Of a stretch of DNA of 64,000 nucleotides, positions 36,365 through 46,526 are shown piece after piece. This stretch comes from Endozoicomonas sp. 8E (GTDB lineage: Bacteria; Pseudomonadota; Gammaproteobacteria; Pseudomonadales; Endozoicomonadaceae), in contig NZ_CP120717.1 of assembly GCF_032883915.1 (NCBI RefSeq), forward strand, positions 3,665,697 through 3,729,696, in the 5' to 3' direction. The translations under genes and the position numbers were made by a program. The number at the start of each line of letters is the position of its first letter. Positions within the stretch are counted from its first letter, which is position 1. Below the pieces are notes generated by a model that worked only from the letters and a program-made list of their open reading frames with translations, made no database searches and was not told the DNA's origin.

Positions 36365-39300
36365 TCATGCCGCCAGTCGATCCAGTAGTTGCTCAAGCAG
36401 CTTGAATCGAGCTTCGGCTTTTTCCATGGAGCCACTGTACTTCAACACGCTGCTACCTTCCAGTTTGTATAGGTGCGGCTCGGATTGAATCAGCTGAATG
36501 ATCGCAATGGGGTCGATGTCCGGTTGATTGTTAAATTCGATTCGGGCGCTGGCGGCACCGGCATCGATTTTAATAATACCCATTTTTTCGGCTTTTAACC
36601 TGAGGCGGGTCTGCCGAAACAGGTTCTTGGTCTGTTCCGGTAGCAGGCCGAATCGGTCAATCAGTTCAACCTGAAGGTTTTTCAGATCTTCGTCGTTATT
36701 CGCTGCAGCAATTCGTTTATAGAGAATCAGTCGGTTATGAACATCATGAATATAGTCTTCAGGAAGCAGTGCGGGTAGGCGCAGGTTCACATCGCTGCCT
36801 TGCTGCAAAGGTTTGTCCAGGTCCGGTGTTTCACCTTTTCGGATCGCTTCCACCGCTTTCTCAAGCATTTCGGTATAGAGTGTAAAGCCAACATTCTGAA
36901 TCTGCCCACTCTGTTCTTCACCCAGCAACTCACCCGCCCCCCGAATTTCCAAGTCATTGGATGCCAGCATAAAGCCAGCTCCCAAGTCCTGGGCTTCGGC
37001 AATGGCTTCCAGTCTTTTCAGGGCATCCTTGGTCATGGATTTTGGTGAAGGTGTCAAGAGATAAGCGTAGGCCTGATGATGAGATCGACCGACCCGACCT
37101 CTCAACTGGTGCAATTGTGCCAGACCAAACTTGTCCGAGCGGTGGATGATAATGGTATTGGCATTCGGTATATCAATACCTGTTTCAATGATGGTAGTAC
37201 AGACCAGGATATTATGTCGCTTGTGATAGAAGTCGGACATGACCTGCTCCAGCTCTCTTTCACGCATCTGACCGTGACCGACTGCAATACGTGCTTCAGG
37301 AATAAGCTCCCGCAAATCAGAAGCCGCCTTCTCGATACTGGAAACTTCGTTGTGCAGGTAATAGACCTGACCGCCGCGCAATAGCTCACGCAGAATGGCT
37401 TCTTTGACCAGTAATTTGTCGTTTTGCCGGACAAAGGTTTTAACTGACAGCCTTCGGGCAGGTGGTGTGGCGATGATTGACAGGTCGCGAATACCCGACA
37501 TTGCCATATTAAGTGTCCGTGGGATCGGGGTAGCCGTCAGAGTCAGAATATCAACTTCGGAACGCAGGGATTTTAGCATTTCCTTGTGCCTGACTCCGAA
37601 GCGGTGCTCCTCATCAATAATCAATAGACCCAGATTCTTGAACTTGAAATCACCCTGAATCAGTTTGTGGGTACCAATAATGATATCCAGTTTGCCTTCT
37701 GCGACTTTCTCCTTGAGCCCTTGAATCTGCTTTGCCGATTTGAAACGTGAGGCTACGTCGATTTCAACGGGCCAGTCGGCAAAACGGTCACGAAAGCTTT
37801 CGTAATGCTGCTGAGCCAGCAGGGTGGTCGGGACCAGGATCGCTATCTGCTTGTCACTTTGAACCGCCAGGAAGGCAGCTCTCATGGCCACTTCTGTCTT
37901 GCCAAAACCGACATCACCACAGACCAGTCGGTCCATGGGTTTACCCTCAGACATGTCTTTTATGACATTGATAATCGCCTGCTGTTGGTCCGGTGTTTCC
38001 TCAAACGGAAAGCCGGCAGTGAATGCGTGATACTGCTGATCCGGTGCCGAAAAAGCAAAGCCCTTTCTGGCTTCTCGTCGGGCGTAGATGTCCAGTAGCT
38101 CTGCTGCGGCATCTCTGGCCTTCTCAGCCGCCTTGCGACGAGCCCTGGTCCATTGTTCGCTGCCAAGACGGTGCAGGGGAGCAAGCTCATCATCCGTGCC
38201 GGTGTAACGGGCAATAAGATGCAGAGAAGCGACAGGAATGTAGAGTTTAGCTTCGCTGGCGTACTCCAGGGTCAGGAATTCAGTTTCCTGATCATCAACG
38301 GACAGGGTTTGAAGACCACGATACCGTCCTACGCCATGATCAATATGGACCACTGGAGCACCTTCTCTCAGCTCGGTCAGGTTACGGATGGTTTGATCGG
38401 TATCGGTCTGGGTATCGCCCCTTCGCCTGCGGCGCTGCATAACTCTCTGGCCCAGAAGCAGAGATTCCGGAATCAGGGCAATATTCAGATCTTTGAGAAA
38501 GAATCCTGACGCTAAAGTACCCACGGTAATCCCCAGCGTCTCTTTTCTGCTCAGGAAGGTATCCCAGCTGTTGAATGGATCGGGGCGAATATCGGACTGT
38601 GCCAGCATTTCCAGCAGGACTTCCCTGCGACCCGCGCTCTCAGTCACCAGAAGAACCCTCGGCCCTGATTTGATCAGGTCTTCAAGAGGCTGCAAAGGAT
38701 TGTTTGCACGGGCATTCAGGGTCAGCTCAGGTAATGGCTGGTGATCAAGGTTGAAGCTGTCCGAGGCGTCAACACACTCGGCTGACAGGATAATACGCGG
38801 GTATTGTTTCAGGGCCCGGTTGATTTCTTCTGAAGGCATCAAAACCTTTGCGGGAGGCAGAAGCGGACGGTTTTGATCGACTTTCCGGTTTTCGTAGCGA
38901 TCCGTCAGATCCTGCCAGAAGTGCTCAATCGCTTCCTGCACGCCCTGATATTGAATGATCGTTGTGTCAGTGGACAAATGATCAAACAGCGTGGCTGTCT
39001 TTTCGAAAAACAGGGGGAGGTAGTATTCAATACCCGGACTTGCCATTCCCTGTCCTATGTCCTGATATACAGGGCACTCTCGATGATCCACATCAAACGC
39101 TTCTCTGAACAGACTGCGGAAGCGATCCCTGGAGGTTTTGTCCATCGGGAATTCATGGCCCGGAAGCAGTTCTATATGATCAACCTGTTCAATGGAACGC
39201 TGGCTTTCCGGATCAAAGACTCGCAGGGTATCGATTTCATCATCAAACAGGTCAATCCGGTAGGGGGTATCGGAACCCATGGGGAAGATATCCATGAGTG

Positions 39301-39823
39301 AGCCCCGAATAGCGAACTCACCATGCTCATAGACGGTTTCAACACAACGATAACCCGCCTGTTCCAGTTGTTGCCTTTTCTCGGCAAGTACAAAGGTTTC
39401 ACCCCGCTTCAAAACCAGACAGTTGGATTCCAGATAATCCCGGGGGCAGAGTCGGTGCAGCAGGGTGGAAACCGAGATGATCAGCAGGGTCTTTTCGCTG
39501 CGGGGCAGGCGATAAAGGGTTTTCAGCCGCTGGGAAATGATGTCCTGATGGGGAGAAAAAGCATCGTAGGGCAGTATTTCCCAGTCGGGGAAGTGCAGGA
39601 TCCGGATGGACTGATCACCTTTAAGGAAGAAGCTCAGTTCTTCTTCAAGGGCATTGGCCTGAGCGGAATCCGGGGTAATAACCAGTAGCGGGCGACGGGT
39701 TGACCGGGCGGCGCTGGCTACGGCGTATGAGCTTGTTGACTGGCTCAAATGACCCCAGAAGGTTTTATGCCCTGGAGTCTCTGGAAGCTGGAAAGAAGAT
39801 GAGTTCAAGTTGGCCTGCGACAT
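36365..39823 (-). CDS. mfd: Transcription-repair coupling factor Mfd
   Basis: The 1152-residue full-length Mfd has an N-terminal UvrB-like module (SSYAVASAARSTRRPLLVITP through LMDIFPMGSDTPYRIDLFDDEIDTLR). The RNA polymerase interaction domain follows (VHIDHGVGRYRGLQTL), then the translocase with Walker A CGDVGFGKTEVAMRAAF, DEEH box LLIIDEEHRFG, and motif VI HQLRGRVGRSHHQAYAYLL. A C-terminal TRCF domain ends the protein. It removes stalled polymerase at lesions and recruits UvrA. All motifs are intact. It is divergent from gap. Confidence 0.98.
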   Translation of the reverse strand: MSQANLNSSSFQLPETPGHKTFWGHLSQSTSSYAVASAARSTRRPLLVITPDSAQANALEEELSFFLKGDQSIRILHFPDWEILPYDAFSPHQDIISQRLKTLYRLPRSEKTLLIISVSTLLHRLCPRDYLESNCLVLKRGETFVLAEKRQQLEQAGYRCVETVYEHGEFAIRGSLMDIFPMGSDTPYRIDLFDDEIDTLRVFDPESQRSIEQVDHIELLPGHEFPMDKTSRDRFRSLFREAFDVDHRECPVYQDIGQGMASPGIEYYLPLFFEKTATLFDHLSTDTTIIQYQGVQEAIEHFWQDLTDRYENRKVDQNRPLLPPAKVLMPSEEINRALKQYPRIILSAECVDASDSFNLDHQPLPELTLNARANNPLQPLEDLIKSGPRVLLVTESAGRREVLLEMLAQSDIRPDPFNSWDTFLSRKETLGITVGTLASGFFLKDLNIALIPESLLLGQRVMQRRRRRGDTQTDTDQTIRNLTELREGAPVVHIDHGVGRYRGLQTLSVDDQETEFLTLEYASEAKLYIPVASLHLIARYTGTDDELAPLHRLGSEQWTRARRKAAEKARDAAAELLDIYARREARKGFAFSAPDQQYHAFTAGFPFEETPDQQQAIINVIKDMSEGKPMDRLVCGDVGFGKTEVAMRAAFLAVQSDKQIAILVPTTLLAQQHYESFRDRFADWPVEIDVASRFKSAKQIQGLKEKVAEGKLDIIIGTHKLIQGDFKFKNLGLLIIDEEHRFGVRHKEMLKSLRSEVDILTLTATPIPRTLNMAMSGIRDLSIIATPPARRLSVKTFVRQNDKLLVKEAILRELLRGGQVYYLHNEVSSIEKAASDLRELIPEARIAVGHGQMRERELEQVMSDFYHKRHNILVCTTIIETGIDIPNANTIIIHRSDKFGLAQLHQLRGRVGRSHHQAYAYLLTPSPKSMTKDALKRLEAIAEAQDLGAGFMLASNDLEIRGAGELLGEEQSGQIQNVGFTLYTEMLEKAVEAIRKGETPDLDKPLQQGSDVNLRLPALLPEDYIHDVHNRLILYKRIAAANNDEDLKNLQVELIDRFGLLPEQTKNLFRQTRLRLKAEKMGIIKIDAGAASARIEFNNQPDIDPIAIIQLIQSEPHLYKLEGSSVLKYSGSMEKAEARFKLLEQLLDRLAA

Positions 39824-40136
39824 GAAAGGTGACTTGTTCTGTATACGCTAGATCCGCAATTGTAGCTGCTCGGAGCGCCAGATACCATGCACTATCGCAC
39901 CAACAGTCTCCTAAATATCGAAAGAGCGATTGGATGCGGTGTTAAAGTTTGTTGTACTTTGTTGCCAAGTGGGGGTGAACTCTGGATAATAGCCCCTGAG
40001 CCGAAAGGCCAAAAAAACGTAGACCTATGTTGTTTGAGGTAACCTGCCGGTTGCTTTCGGGTGACAGTCTGCCAGAAGTAAACAGCCTTGAGCTGATTGA
40101 CAGCCTTGAGTGCATAAAAATTACAGGATTGGAACC
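39824..40136. other. Divergent region between mfd and gap
   Basis: No gene is supported in these 313 bases. ACAGCCTTGAG is directly repeated at about 40081 and 40100. Open frames on the minus strand here lack family features. Confidence 0.4.
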
Positions 40137-41573
40137 GTGGGAAAAGACCATTTTCAGGACTGGAGAGAACGTGAAGCCTTAGCCGAATCCATGATTCCAT
40201 TGATCGGCCGCTTGTATCGCGAAAACAACGTTGTGACCTCGATCTATGGCCGCTCAATCATCAACCGTTCTGTGATTGACATCCTTAAATCTCACAAATA
40301 TGTCCGCCAGGTGGAAGGTTCTGCCCTCTGTGTACGTCAGACATTCCCTGTCATTGAATTGCTGAGCAAGCTGAACCTGGCTCCGGGCAGAATTGATATT
40401 GGCAAGCTGGCATCCGGCTACGAAAAAAGTGAAGGCAACCAGACCCTGGAAGCGTACGTTCGCAGTCAGGTCTCCGGGCTGGTGGATGGCAAGAATGGCA
40501 ATGGCCATGACGATAAAGATGTCGTTCTTTATGGCTTTGGTCGTATTGGTCGACTCATGGCTCGTATTCTTATCGAACGAGCGGGTGGTTCCGGTCTGAA
40601 TCTGAGAGCGGTTGTTGTTCGCAAGGGCAAAGCGGAAAACGATCTGCAAAAGCGTGCCAGTCTGCTGAGACGTGACTCGGTGCATGGTTCATTCAACGGC
40701 ACGATCAGTGTGGATGAAGAGAACAACATCATCTACGCCAACGGTGTGGCAATCCAGTTTATCTATGCCAACTCTCCGGATTCCATCGACTACACAAGCT
40801 ACGGTATTAACAACGCCATCGTCGTAGACAATACCGGTGTATGGCGTGACCAGGAAGGTCTGAGTCAACATCTTCAGTCTAAGGGTGCTTCCAGAGTTCT
40901 GCTGACTGCCCCGGGCAAGGGCGATCTGAAAAATGTTGTGTTTGGTGTTAACCATGACATCATCAATGATGAAGATCAGATTATTTCTGCTGCATCCTGT
41001 ACCACCAACGCGATCACACCCGTACTGAAAGCGATCTGCGACAAATTTGGTGTTGAGAACGGCCATGTGGAAACCGTTCACTCCTACACCAATGACCAGA
41101 ACCTGATTGACAACTACCATAAAGGTTCCCGCCGTGGTCGCAGTGCCGCCCTGAACATGGTGATCACTGAAACTGGAGCTGCCAAGGCCGTTTCAAAGGC
41201 GCTGCCTCAGTTGCAGGGTAAGTTGACCGGTAATGCCATTCGGGTTCCGACTCCCAACGTATCCATGGCGATCCTGAACCTGAATCTGTCCAAAGACACC
41301 ACCGTTGAAGAGCTTAACAGCTATCTCCGCGAGATGGCGCTGTTCTCTGATCTGAAGAAGCAGATCGATTACGTCACCTCTTTTGAAGCGGTATCCAGTG
41401 ACTTTGTCGGTAACCGTAATGCGGGTATTGTTGACAGTCAGGCCACCATTGTTGATGGTAACCGCTGCGTACTCTACGTTTGGTATGATAATGAGTTTGG
41501 TTACAGCTGCCAGGTCAATCGTATTTTGCAACACATGACCGGTAATCACCACAAGACCGTGCCTCTTCAATAA
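40137..41573 (+). CDS. gap: Glyceraldehyde-3-phosphate dehydrogenase, long form
   Basis: The 478-residue enzyme is of the long gammaproteobacterial class with an N-terminal helical extension (DHFQDWREREALAESMIPLIG). The Rossmann motif is VVLYGFGRIGRLMARIL, the catalytic Cys lies in ISAASCTTNAITPVL, and VRVPTPNVSMAILNL and WYDNEFGYSCQ complete the catalytic domain. It oxidises glyceraldehyde-3-phosphate with NAD(P). GTG 40137 fits the start of Pseudomonas homologues; a GTG at 40110 would add nine residues. mfd lies upstream in the opposite direction, the neighbour it also has in Pseudomonas as I recall. Confidence 0.93.
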   Translation: MGKDHFQDWREREALAESMIPLIGRLYRENNVVTSIYGRSIINRSVIDILKSHKYVRQVEGSALCVRQTFPVIELLSKLNLAPGRIDIGKLASGYEKSEGNQTLEAYVRSQVSGLVDGKNGNGHDDKDVVLYGFGRIGRLMARILIERAGGSGLNLRAVVVRKGKAENDLQKRASLLRRDSVHGSFNGTISVDEENNIIYANGVAIQFIYANSPDSIDYTSYGINNAIVVDNTGVWRDQEGLSQHLQSKGASRVLLTAPGKGDLKNVVFGVNHDIINDEDQIISAASCTTNAITPVLKAICDKFGVENGHVETVHSYTNDQNLIDNYHKGSRRGRSAALNMVITETGAAKAVSKALPQLQGKLTGNAIRVPTPNVSMAILNLNLSKDTTVEELNSYLREMALFSDLKKQIDYVTSFEAVSSDFVGNRNAGIVDSQATIVDGNRCVLYVWYDNEFGYSCQVNRILQHMTGNHHKTVPLQ

Positions 41574-41624
41574 CAGGCATTAGTCGTTTATTCTTCATTA
41601 TCAAGGAAGACGAACTGACATCAT

Positions 41625-41657
41625 CCTGAAAAAGCTCATCTGATGAGCTTTTTCAGG
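41625..41657. terminator. Bidirectional terminator between gap and spoVR
   Basis: Two perfect 16-bp arms, CCTGAAAAAGCTCATC (41625-41640) and its complement at 41642-41657, form a hairpin with A and T runs on either side of the stem. It lies between convergent genes and overlaps the spoVR stop codon. Confidence 0.85.
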
Positions 41658-43161
41658 GGGTGTAGTGTATTTCCGAGGTGCAGTAACTGTGTTGTACTAC
41701 ACCTTTAGCGTCCACGGAATTCAACCGTACGTCAAACCCCCATAGCAGGTGCAGGTGTTTGAGAATTTCCATAGCTGTTCCTGCGTGGAGGTTCTGGCCC
41801 AGGTGCATGGTATGAATCAGGGTCAGTGAGCGGTCTCCTCTTACATCAACATCATAAACCTGGATATTAGGCTCCTGATTACCCAGATTGTATTGATTGG
41901 ACAATGCCTCTCTGAGTGCTTTGTAACCGGACTCATCGTGTATGGCGCTGACTTCCAGGAAGGCTTTTTTGTGGTCGTCATCAATGCAAAATAACTTCAT
42001 ATCCCGCATCACTTTGGGTGAAAGGAACTGGAGTATAAAGCTCTCGTCCTTGTATTGAACCATGGCGTGATGGATAGCTTTCAGCCAGTCACTGCCCGCC
42101 AGATCAGGAAACCAGAGCCGGTCTTCCTGAGCAGGATGCTCGCATATCCGGCGAATATCCCGGTAGATATTAAAGCCCAGGGTATAAGGATTAATGCCAC
42201 AATAGCGTGGATCATCAAAATCCGGCTGAAACACGACATTACTGTGGGAATGCAGAAACTCGAGTATGTAGCCTTCGTTTATCAGACCTTCCCGGTAGAG
42301 CTGATGCATCAGTGTGTAATGCCAGAAGCTGGCCCAGCCTTCATTCATGACCTGGGTCTGTCGCTGAGGATAAAAATACTGGGCTATCTTGCGGACAATT
42401 CGAATCAGTTCCCGCTGCCAGGTTTTTAACAGTGGGGCGTTTTTTTCAATAAAGTAGAGGATGTTTTCTTCCGGCTCTGGAGGGAAACGTCTTCTCAGTT
42501 TGGCAGGGTCTTCCTTTTTGGTCGGGACCGTACGCCAGAGGTCATTGATATTTCTCTGGATATATTCTTCTCTCTCCCGTGCCTGATTTTTTTCCATTTC
42601 TGCAGAAATAGCGGAAGGGCGCATATACCGATTGACCCCCTGGTTCATCAACGCATGACAGGCATCGAGCATCTCTTCAACGGCATCCACACCGTATTTC
42701 TCTTCGCACTGATAAATGTAGTTTCTGGCAAACAGTAAATAATCGACTATCGAGTCCGCATTGGTCCACTGGCGAAAGAGATAGTTGCCTTTGAAAAAAG
42801 AGTTATGACCATAACAGGCATGGGCAATCACCAGCGCTTGCATGGCCATGGAATTTTCTTCCATCAGATAGGCAATGCAGGGGTTAGAGTTTATGACGAT
42901 TTCATAGGCCAGACCCATGTGGCCACGCTGATAGTTTTGAAGGTTGGTGAGAAATTTTTTACCAAAACTCCAGTGATGGTACATCAGGGGCATGCCTACT
43001 GAAGCGTAGGCATCGATCATCTGTTCCGAATTAATGACTTCGATCTGGTTCGGGTAAGTATCAAGCTTGAATTTTTCTGCCAGCTGGCCAATGGCTCTGT
43101 CATAAACGTCAAGTAATTCGAAGGTCCATTCGGAGCCGGTTGAAAGGTACTGGCGAGTCAT
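41653..43161 (-). CDS. SpoVR-family protein
   Basis: The 502-residue protein of the SpoVR/YcgB family shows YHHWSFGKKFLTNLQNYQRG, IAHACYGHNSFFKGNYLF, MNEGWASFWHYTLMHQLY and NPYTLGFNIYRDI. The biochemical role is not established. Members are induced in stationary phase with PrkA and YeaH, as here: the ATG follows the upstream yeaH stop by two bases (TAGCCATG). It is the last gene of the three-gene operon. Confidence 0.95.
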   Translation of the reverse strand: MTRQYLSTGSEWTFELLDVYDRAIGQLAEKFKLDTYPNQIEVINSEQMIDAYASVGMPLMYHHWSFGKKFLTNLQNYQRGHMGLAYEIVINSNPCIAYLMEENSMAMQALVIAHACYGHNSFFKGNYLFRQWTNADSIVDYLLFARNYIYQCEEKYGVDAVEEMLDACHALMNQGVNRYMRPSAISAEMEKNQAREREEYIQRNINDLWRTVPTKKEDPAKLRRRFPPEPEENILYFIEKNAPLLKTWQRELIRIVRKIAQYFYPQRQTQVMNEGWASFWHYTLMHQLYREGLINEGYILEFLHSHSNVVFQPDFDDPRYCGINPYTLGFNIYRDIRRICEHPAQEDRLWFPDLAGSDWLKAIHHAMVQYKDESFILQFLSPKVMRDMKLFCIDDDHKKAFLEVSAIHDESGYKALREALSNQYNLGNQEPNIQVYDVDVRGDRSLTLIHTMHLGQNLHAGTAMEILKHLHLLWGFDVRLNSVDAKGVVQHSYCTSEIHYTP

Positions 43162-43163
43162 GG

Positions 43164-44435
43164 CTATTCCACTTTCTTTTCAAAAAGACGTCGGAAGACC
43201 GGATAGATATTGCTCTGGTCACGAATCTGCTGCTGGGCAAACTGTTCACTGAAGTTTTTTTCGATGTCCTTGTAGGTATGCCAGAGGTTCTGGTGCCGGT
43301 TGGCGATTTCTACGTAGGCAAAATACTGGACCAGAGGCAAAAGCTTCCGGGTGATGGCGTCATGACAGAGTGGGTTATCGCTGTCCCAGTTATCGCCATC
43401 TGAGGCCTGGGCAACATAAATATTCCATTTTGCCGGCGGATAACGGTCGTCAATGATCTGCCTGGCCAACACCAGTGCTGAAGAGACAACGGTGCCTCCC
43501 GTTTCCCTGGCGTAGAAAAAGTCGTGTTCGTTACATTCTCGTGCTTCCGAATGATGTCTTATAAAAACCACCTCAGTGGCTTCATAATTTCTTTCCAGAA
43601 ACAGGTAAAGCAAAAGAAAAAACCGTTTGGCTATATCCTTGATCTCCCGGGTCATGGAACCTGAGACATCCATGATACAGATCATAACGGCTTTGCTGGA
43701 AGGTTGTGGCACCCTCACCAGATTGTTAAACCGCAGATCAAAGTCGTCAATAAACGGCAACCGACGCAGCTTTTTGTTCAATTCATTGATTTGATTGCGC
43801 AGCTCCTCTTCCTTCTCCCTGTCACGATTACCCGGTTGTACCTCAAGCTCCCTGAGTTGACGCTTCAACTCCCTGATCAATTTGCGTTCCTTGCCGAAAA
43901 GTGCAATTCTGCGGGCATTAGCAGCCCTGAGTGAACGCACTATATTCAATCGGTCGGGAGAACCATACAGGGTGAATCCGGCACGCCTGAGAGAGTATTC
44001 TGTCGTGTCCATCAGGTTTTTCTTGATCAGGTTGGGCAGCTCGAGATCTTCAAAGAGATACTGAAGAAATTCATCCCGGTTGATCTGGAAGACAAAGTCA
44101 TCGATGCCCGAGCCCTGATGGCTGGCTTCGCCTTCACCTGTCTCGTGACCTTGACTACCCTCTGGGCGCTTGAACCTGTCACCAGAGTGGAACTCCTTGT
44201 TGCCGGGATGAACATGTTGTCTACGACCATTGTCGCCATGATGAAAGACCGGTTCTGATACATCCTTCCTGGGAATAGCGACATCCGTACCACGCTCCAT
44301 ATCTGTAATCGAGCGTTGGTTGATTTGCTCCTTTACAGACTCCTTGATGGTGTTTTTGTACCGTCGCAGAAAACGTTGACGGTTAACGGTACTTTTTTTG
44401 CCGCTGTTCAGGCGTCGATCAATGATGATACTCAT
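43164..44435 (-). CDS. yeaH: YeaH/YhbH family protein (DUF444)
   Basis: The 423-residue protein begins MSIIIDRRLNSGKKSTVNRQ, typical of YeaH. It carries RFLRRYKNTIKESV, a Gly/Ser/His-rich linker, SSKAVMICIMDVSGSMTREI (von Willebrand A-like metal site DxSxS) and FFYARETGGTVVSSALVLA. It is co-expressed with PrkA kinase and SpoVR in stress conditions. ATG 44435 is chosen over an upstream start at 44483 that would overlap prkA and has no family support. Confidence 0.94.
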   Translation of the reverse strand: MSIIIDRRLNSGKKSTVNRQRFLRRYKNTIKESVKEQINQRSITDMERGTDVAIPRKDVSEPVFHHGDNGRRQHVHPGNKEFHSGDRFKRPEGSQGHETGEGEASHQGSGIDDFVFQINRDEFLQYLFEDLELPNLIKKNLMDTTEYSLRRAGFTLYGSPDRLNIVRSLRAANARRIALFGKERKLIRELKRQLRELEVQPGNRDREKEEELRNQINELNKKLRRLPFIDDFDLRFNNLVRVPQPSSKAVMICIMDVSGSMTREIKDIAKRFFLLLYLFLERNYEATEVVFIRHHSEARECNEHDFFYARETGGTVVSSALVLARQIIDDRYPPAKWNIYVAQASDGDNWDSDNPLCHDAITRKLLPLVQYFAYVEIANRHQNLWHTYKDIEKNFSEQFAQQQIRDQSNIYPVFRRLFEKKVE

Positions 44436-44452
44436 GGCGGTCACTTGCTGGG

Positions 44453-46375
44453 CTACTGGGACTTTCTGACCCTGATGTACCATTCAGACAGCAGCCTGAC
44501 CTGCTTTTCGGTGTAGCCATGTTGGACCATGCGGTCCACAAAGTCGGCATGTTTCTTCTGGTCGTCATGAGAAGCCTTGGCATTGAATGAGATGACCGGC
44601 AGCAGATCTTCTGTGTTGGAGAACATCTTTTTCTCAATCACGGCTCTCATCTTCTCGTAACTGAGCCAGATAGGATTCTTGCCCTGCATGTCAGCCCTGG
44701 CCCTGAGCACAAAATTCACTACCTCATTGCGAAAGTCTTTCGGGTTGGCTATGCCCGCTGGTTTCTCAATTTTTTCCAGCTCATCATTCAGTGCCTTACG
44801 GTCAAGAATCTGTCCGGTATCCGGGTCTCTGAACTCCTGATCCTGAATCCAGAAATCCGCGTAGGTAATGTAGCGATCAAATATGTTCTGGCCGTACTCA
44901 GAATAAGACTCCAGATAGGCCGTCTGTATTTCCTTACCCAGAAACTCAACGTATCTCGGCGTCAGATACTCCTTGAGAAAGCCGATGTATCCTTCTTCCA
45001 ACGCTTCAGGGAACTGTTGTTGTTCAATCTGCTGCTCAAGGACGTACAAGAGGTGAACCGGGTTGGCCGCTATTTCGGTAGGGTCAAAATTAAAGACCTT
45101 TGAGAGAATCTTGAAAGCAAAACGGGTTGATAATCCTTCCATACCTTCGTCAACGCCAGCGGCATCCTTGTATTCCTGAAGCGATTTGGCGTTGGGATCG
45201 GTGTCTTTGAGATTCTCGCCGTCATAAACCCGCATCTTCGAGTAAATGGAAGAATTCTCCGGATCAACAATTCGGGACAGGACGCTGAATTGAGCAAGCA
45301 TCCGCAGTGTGTCCGGGGCACAGGGCGCCTTGTTCAGAGAGCTGTGCTCAAGCAGCTTATGATAAATTTTTATCTCTTCACTCATGCGGGTGCAGTAGGG
45401 CACCTTGATGATATTGACGCGATCAATAAAAGCTTCATTGGTTTTGTTGTTTCTGAATGCCTGCCACTCTGATTCGTTCGAGTGGGCAAGAATAATGCCT
45501 TCATAAGGAATGGAGCCAAGACCTTCTGTGCTGTTGTAATTACCTTCCTGGGTGGCCGTCAGTAAAGGGTGGAGTACCTTGATCGGCGCCTTGAACATTT
45601 CGACAAATTCCATGATGCCCTGGTTGGCTCTACAAAGTGCCCCCGAGAAGCTATAGGCATCCGGATCATCCTGGGAATACTCTTCCAGTTGTCGTATATC
45701 CACCTTGCCCACCAGGCTGGAAATATCCTGATTGTTTTCATCGCCGGGTTCAGTTTTGGCAACGGCAATCTGTTTCAGTCGGTTAGGGTAGAGTTTGACG
45801 ACTCTGAATTGGGTGATATCACCCTTGAATTCCTCAAGGCGCTTAACAGCCCAGGGGGACATAATGTAACGCAGACAGCGGCCAGGTATACCGAATTCTT
45901 TCGCAAGCAGTTCTCCGTCCTGCTCCGGGTTGAAAAGACCCAGGGGTGATTCGAACACGGGTGACCCCTTAATGGCATAGAAGGGCACTTTTTCTATCAG
46001 TTCCTTGAGTTTTTCTGCCAGAGAGGACTTACCACCGCCCACCGGGCCGAGCAAGTAGAGAATCTGCTTTTTCTCTTCCAGTCCCTGGGCGGCGTATTGA
46101 AAGTAAGAAACCATCTGTTCAATGGCTTCTTCCATACCAAAGAAGCCATCAAACGCCGGATAGCGTTTGATCAACTTGTTGGAGAAAATTCTGCTGAGCC
46201 TCGGGTTTCTGGAAGTATCGATAAGCTCCGGCTCACCAATTGCCTCAAGAATACGTTCGGCGGCACTGGCGTAGGTTGCGGGTTCATTCTTGCACAGTTC
46301 CAGGAAAGCCTGGAGGCTCATCTCTTCTTCCTGGGTCAGGTCATATCTTTGCTGGTAATGTTCAAACAGGGACAT
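44453..46375 (-). CDS. prkA: PrkA serine protein kinase / AAA protein
   Basis: The 640-residue protein starts MSLFEHYQQRYDLTQEEEMSL. The Walker A motif is LYLLGPVGGGKSSLAEKL, preceded by FFGMEEAIEQMVSYFQYAAQGLEEKK, followed by a C-terminal kinase-like domain. YeaG/PrkA phosphorylates serine in stationary-phase and starvation responses. ATG 46375 matches E. coli YeaG; an in-frame start at 46441 is rejected. It is the first gene of the prkA-yeaH-spoVR operon, 17 bp before yeaH. Confidence 0.96.
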   Translation of the reverse strand: MSLFEHYQQRYDLTQEEEMSLQAFLELCKNEPATYASAAERILEAIGEPELIDTSRNPRLSRIFSNKLIKRYPAFDGFFGMEEAIEQMVSYFQYAAQGLEEKKQILYLLGPVGGGKSSLAEKLKELIEKVPFYAIKGSPVFESPLGLFNPEQDGELLAKEFGIPGRCLRYIMSPWAVKRLEEFKGDITQFRVVKLYPNRLKQIAVAKTEPGDENNQDISSLVGKVDIRQLEEYSQDDPDAYSFSGALCRANQGIMEFVEMFKAPIKVLHPLLTATQEGNYNSTEGLGSIPYEGIILAHSNESEWQAFRNNKTNEAFIDRVNIIKVPYCTRMSEEIKIYHKLLEHSSLNKAPCAPDTLRMLAQFSVLSRIVDPENSSIYSKMRVYDGENLKDTDPNAKSLQEYKDAAGVDEGMEGLSTRFAFKILSKVFNFDPTEIAANPVHLLYVLEQQIEQQQFPEALEEGYIGFLKEYLTPRYVEFLGKEIQTAYLESYSEYGQNIFDRYITYADFWIQDQEFRDPDTGQILDRKALNDELEKIEKPAGIANPKDFRNEVVNFVLRARADMQGKNPIWLSYEKMRAVIEKKMFSNTEDLLPVISFNAKASHDDQKKHADFVDRMVQHGYTEKQVRLLSEWYIRVRKSQ

Positions 46376-46457
46376 ACTGCTCACTCCGACGGGATTCGTC
46401 TGCAGGTGAAGTGAAGATAGTTGAAAAGTGAGTGATGACAATGAATCAGGGAGTGAA

Positions 46458-46495
46458 GTATTTCATCATCTCCATAAAAGAATGATGAAATACTC
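46458..46495. terminator. Perfect 13-bp hairpin downstream of yejF
   Basis: AGTATTTCATCAT (46458-46470) is inverted at 46483-46495 with a 12-base loop. It lies in the 151-bp gap between yejF and prkA. There is no T tract on either strand, so it may be a weak or factor-assisted terminator for the Yej operon or a regulatory site for prkA. Confidence 0.45.
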
Positions 46496-46526
46496 TCAGG
46501 ATGCAGACTGTTTTTCCTGCCAGGAA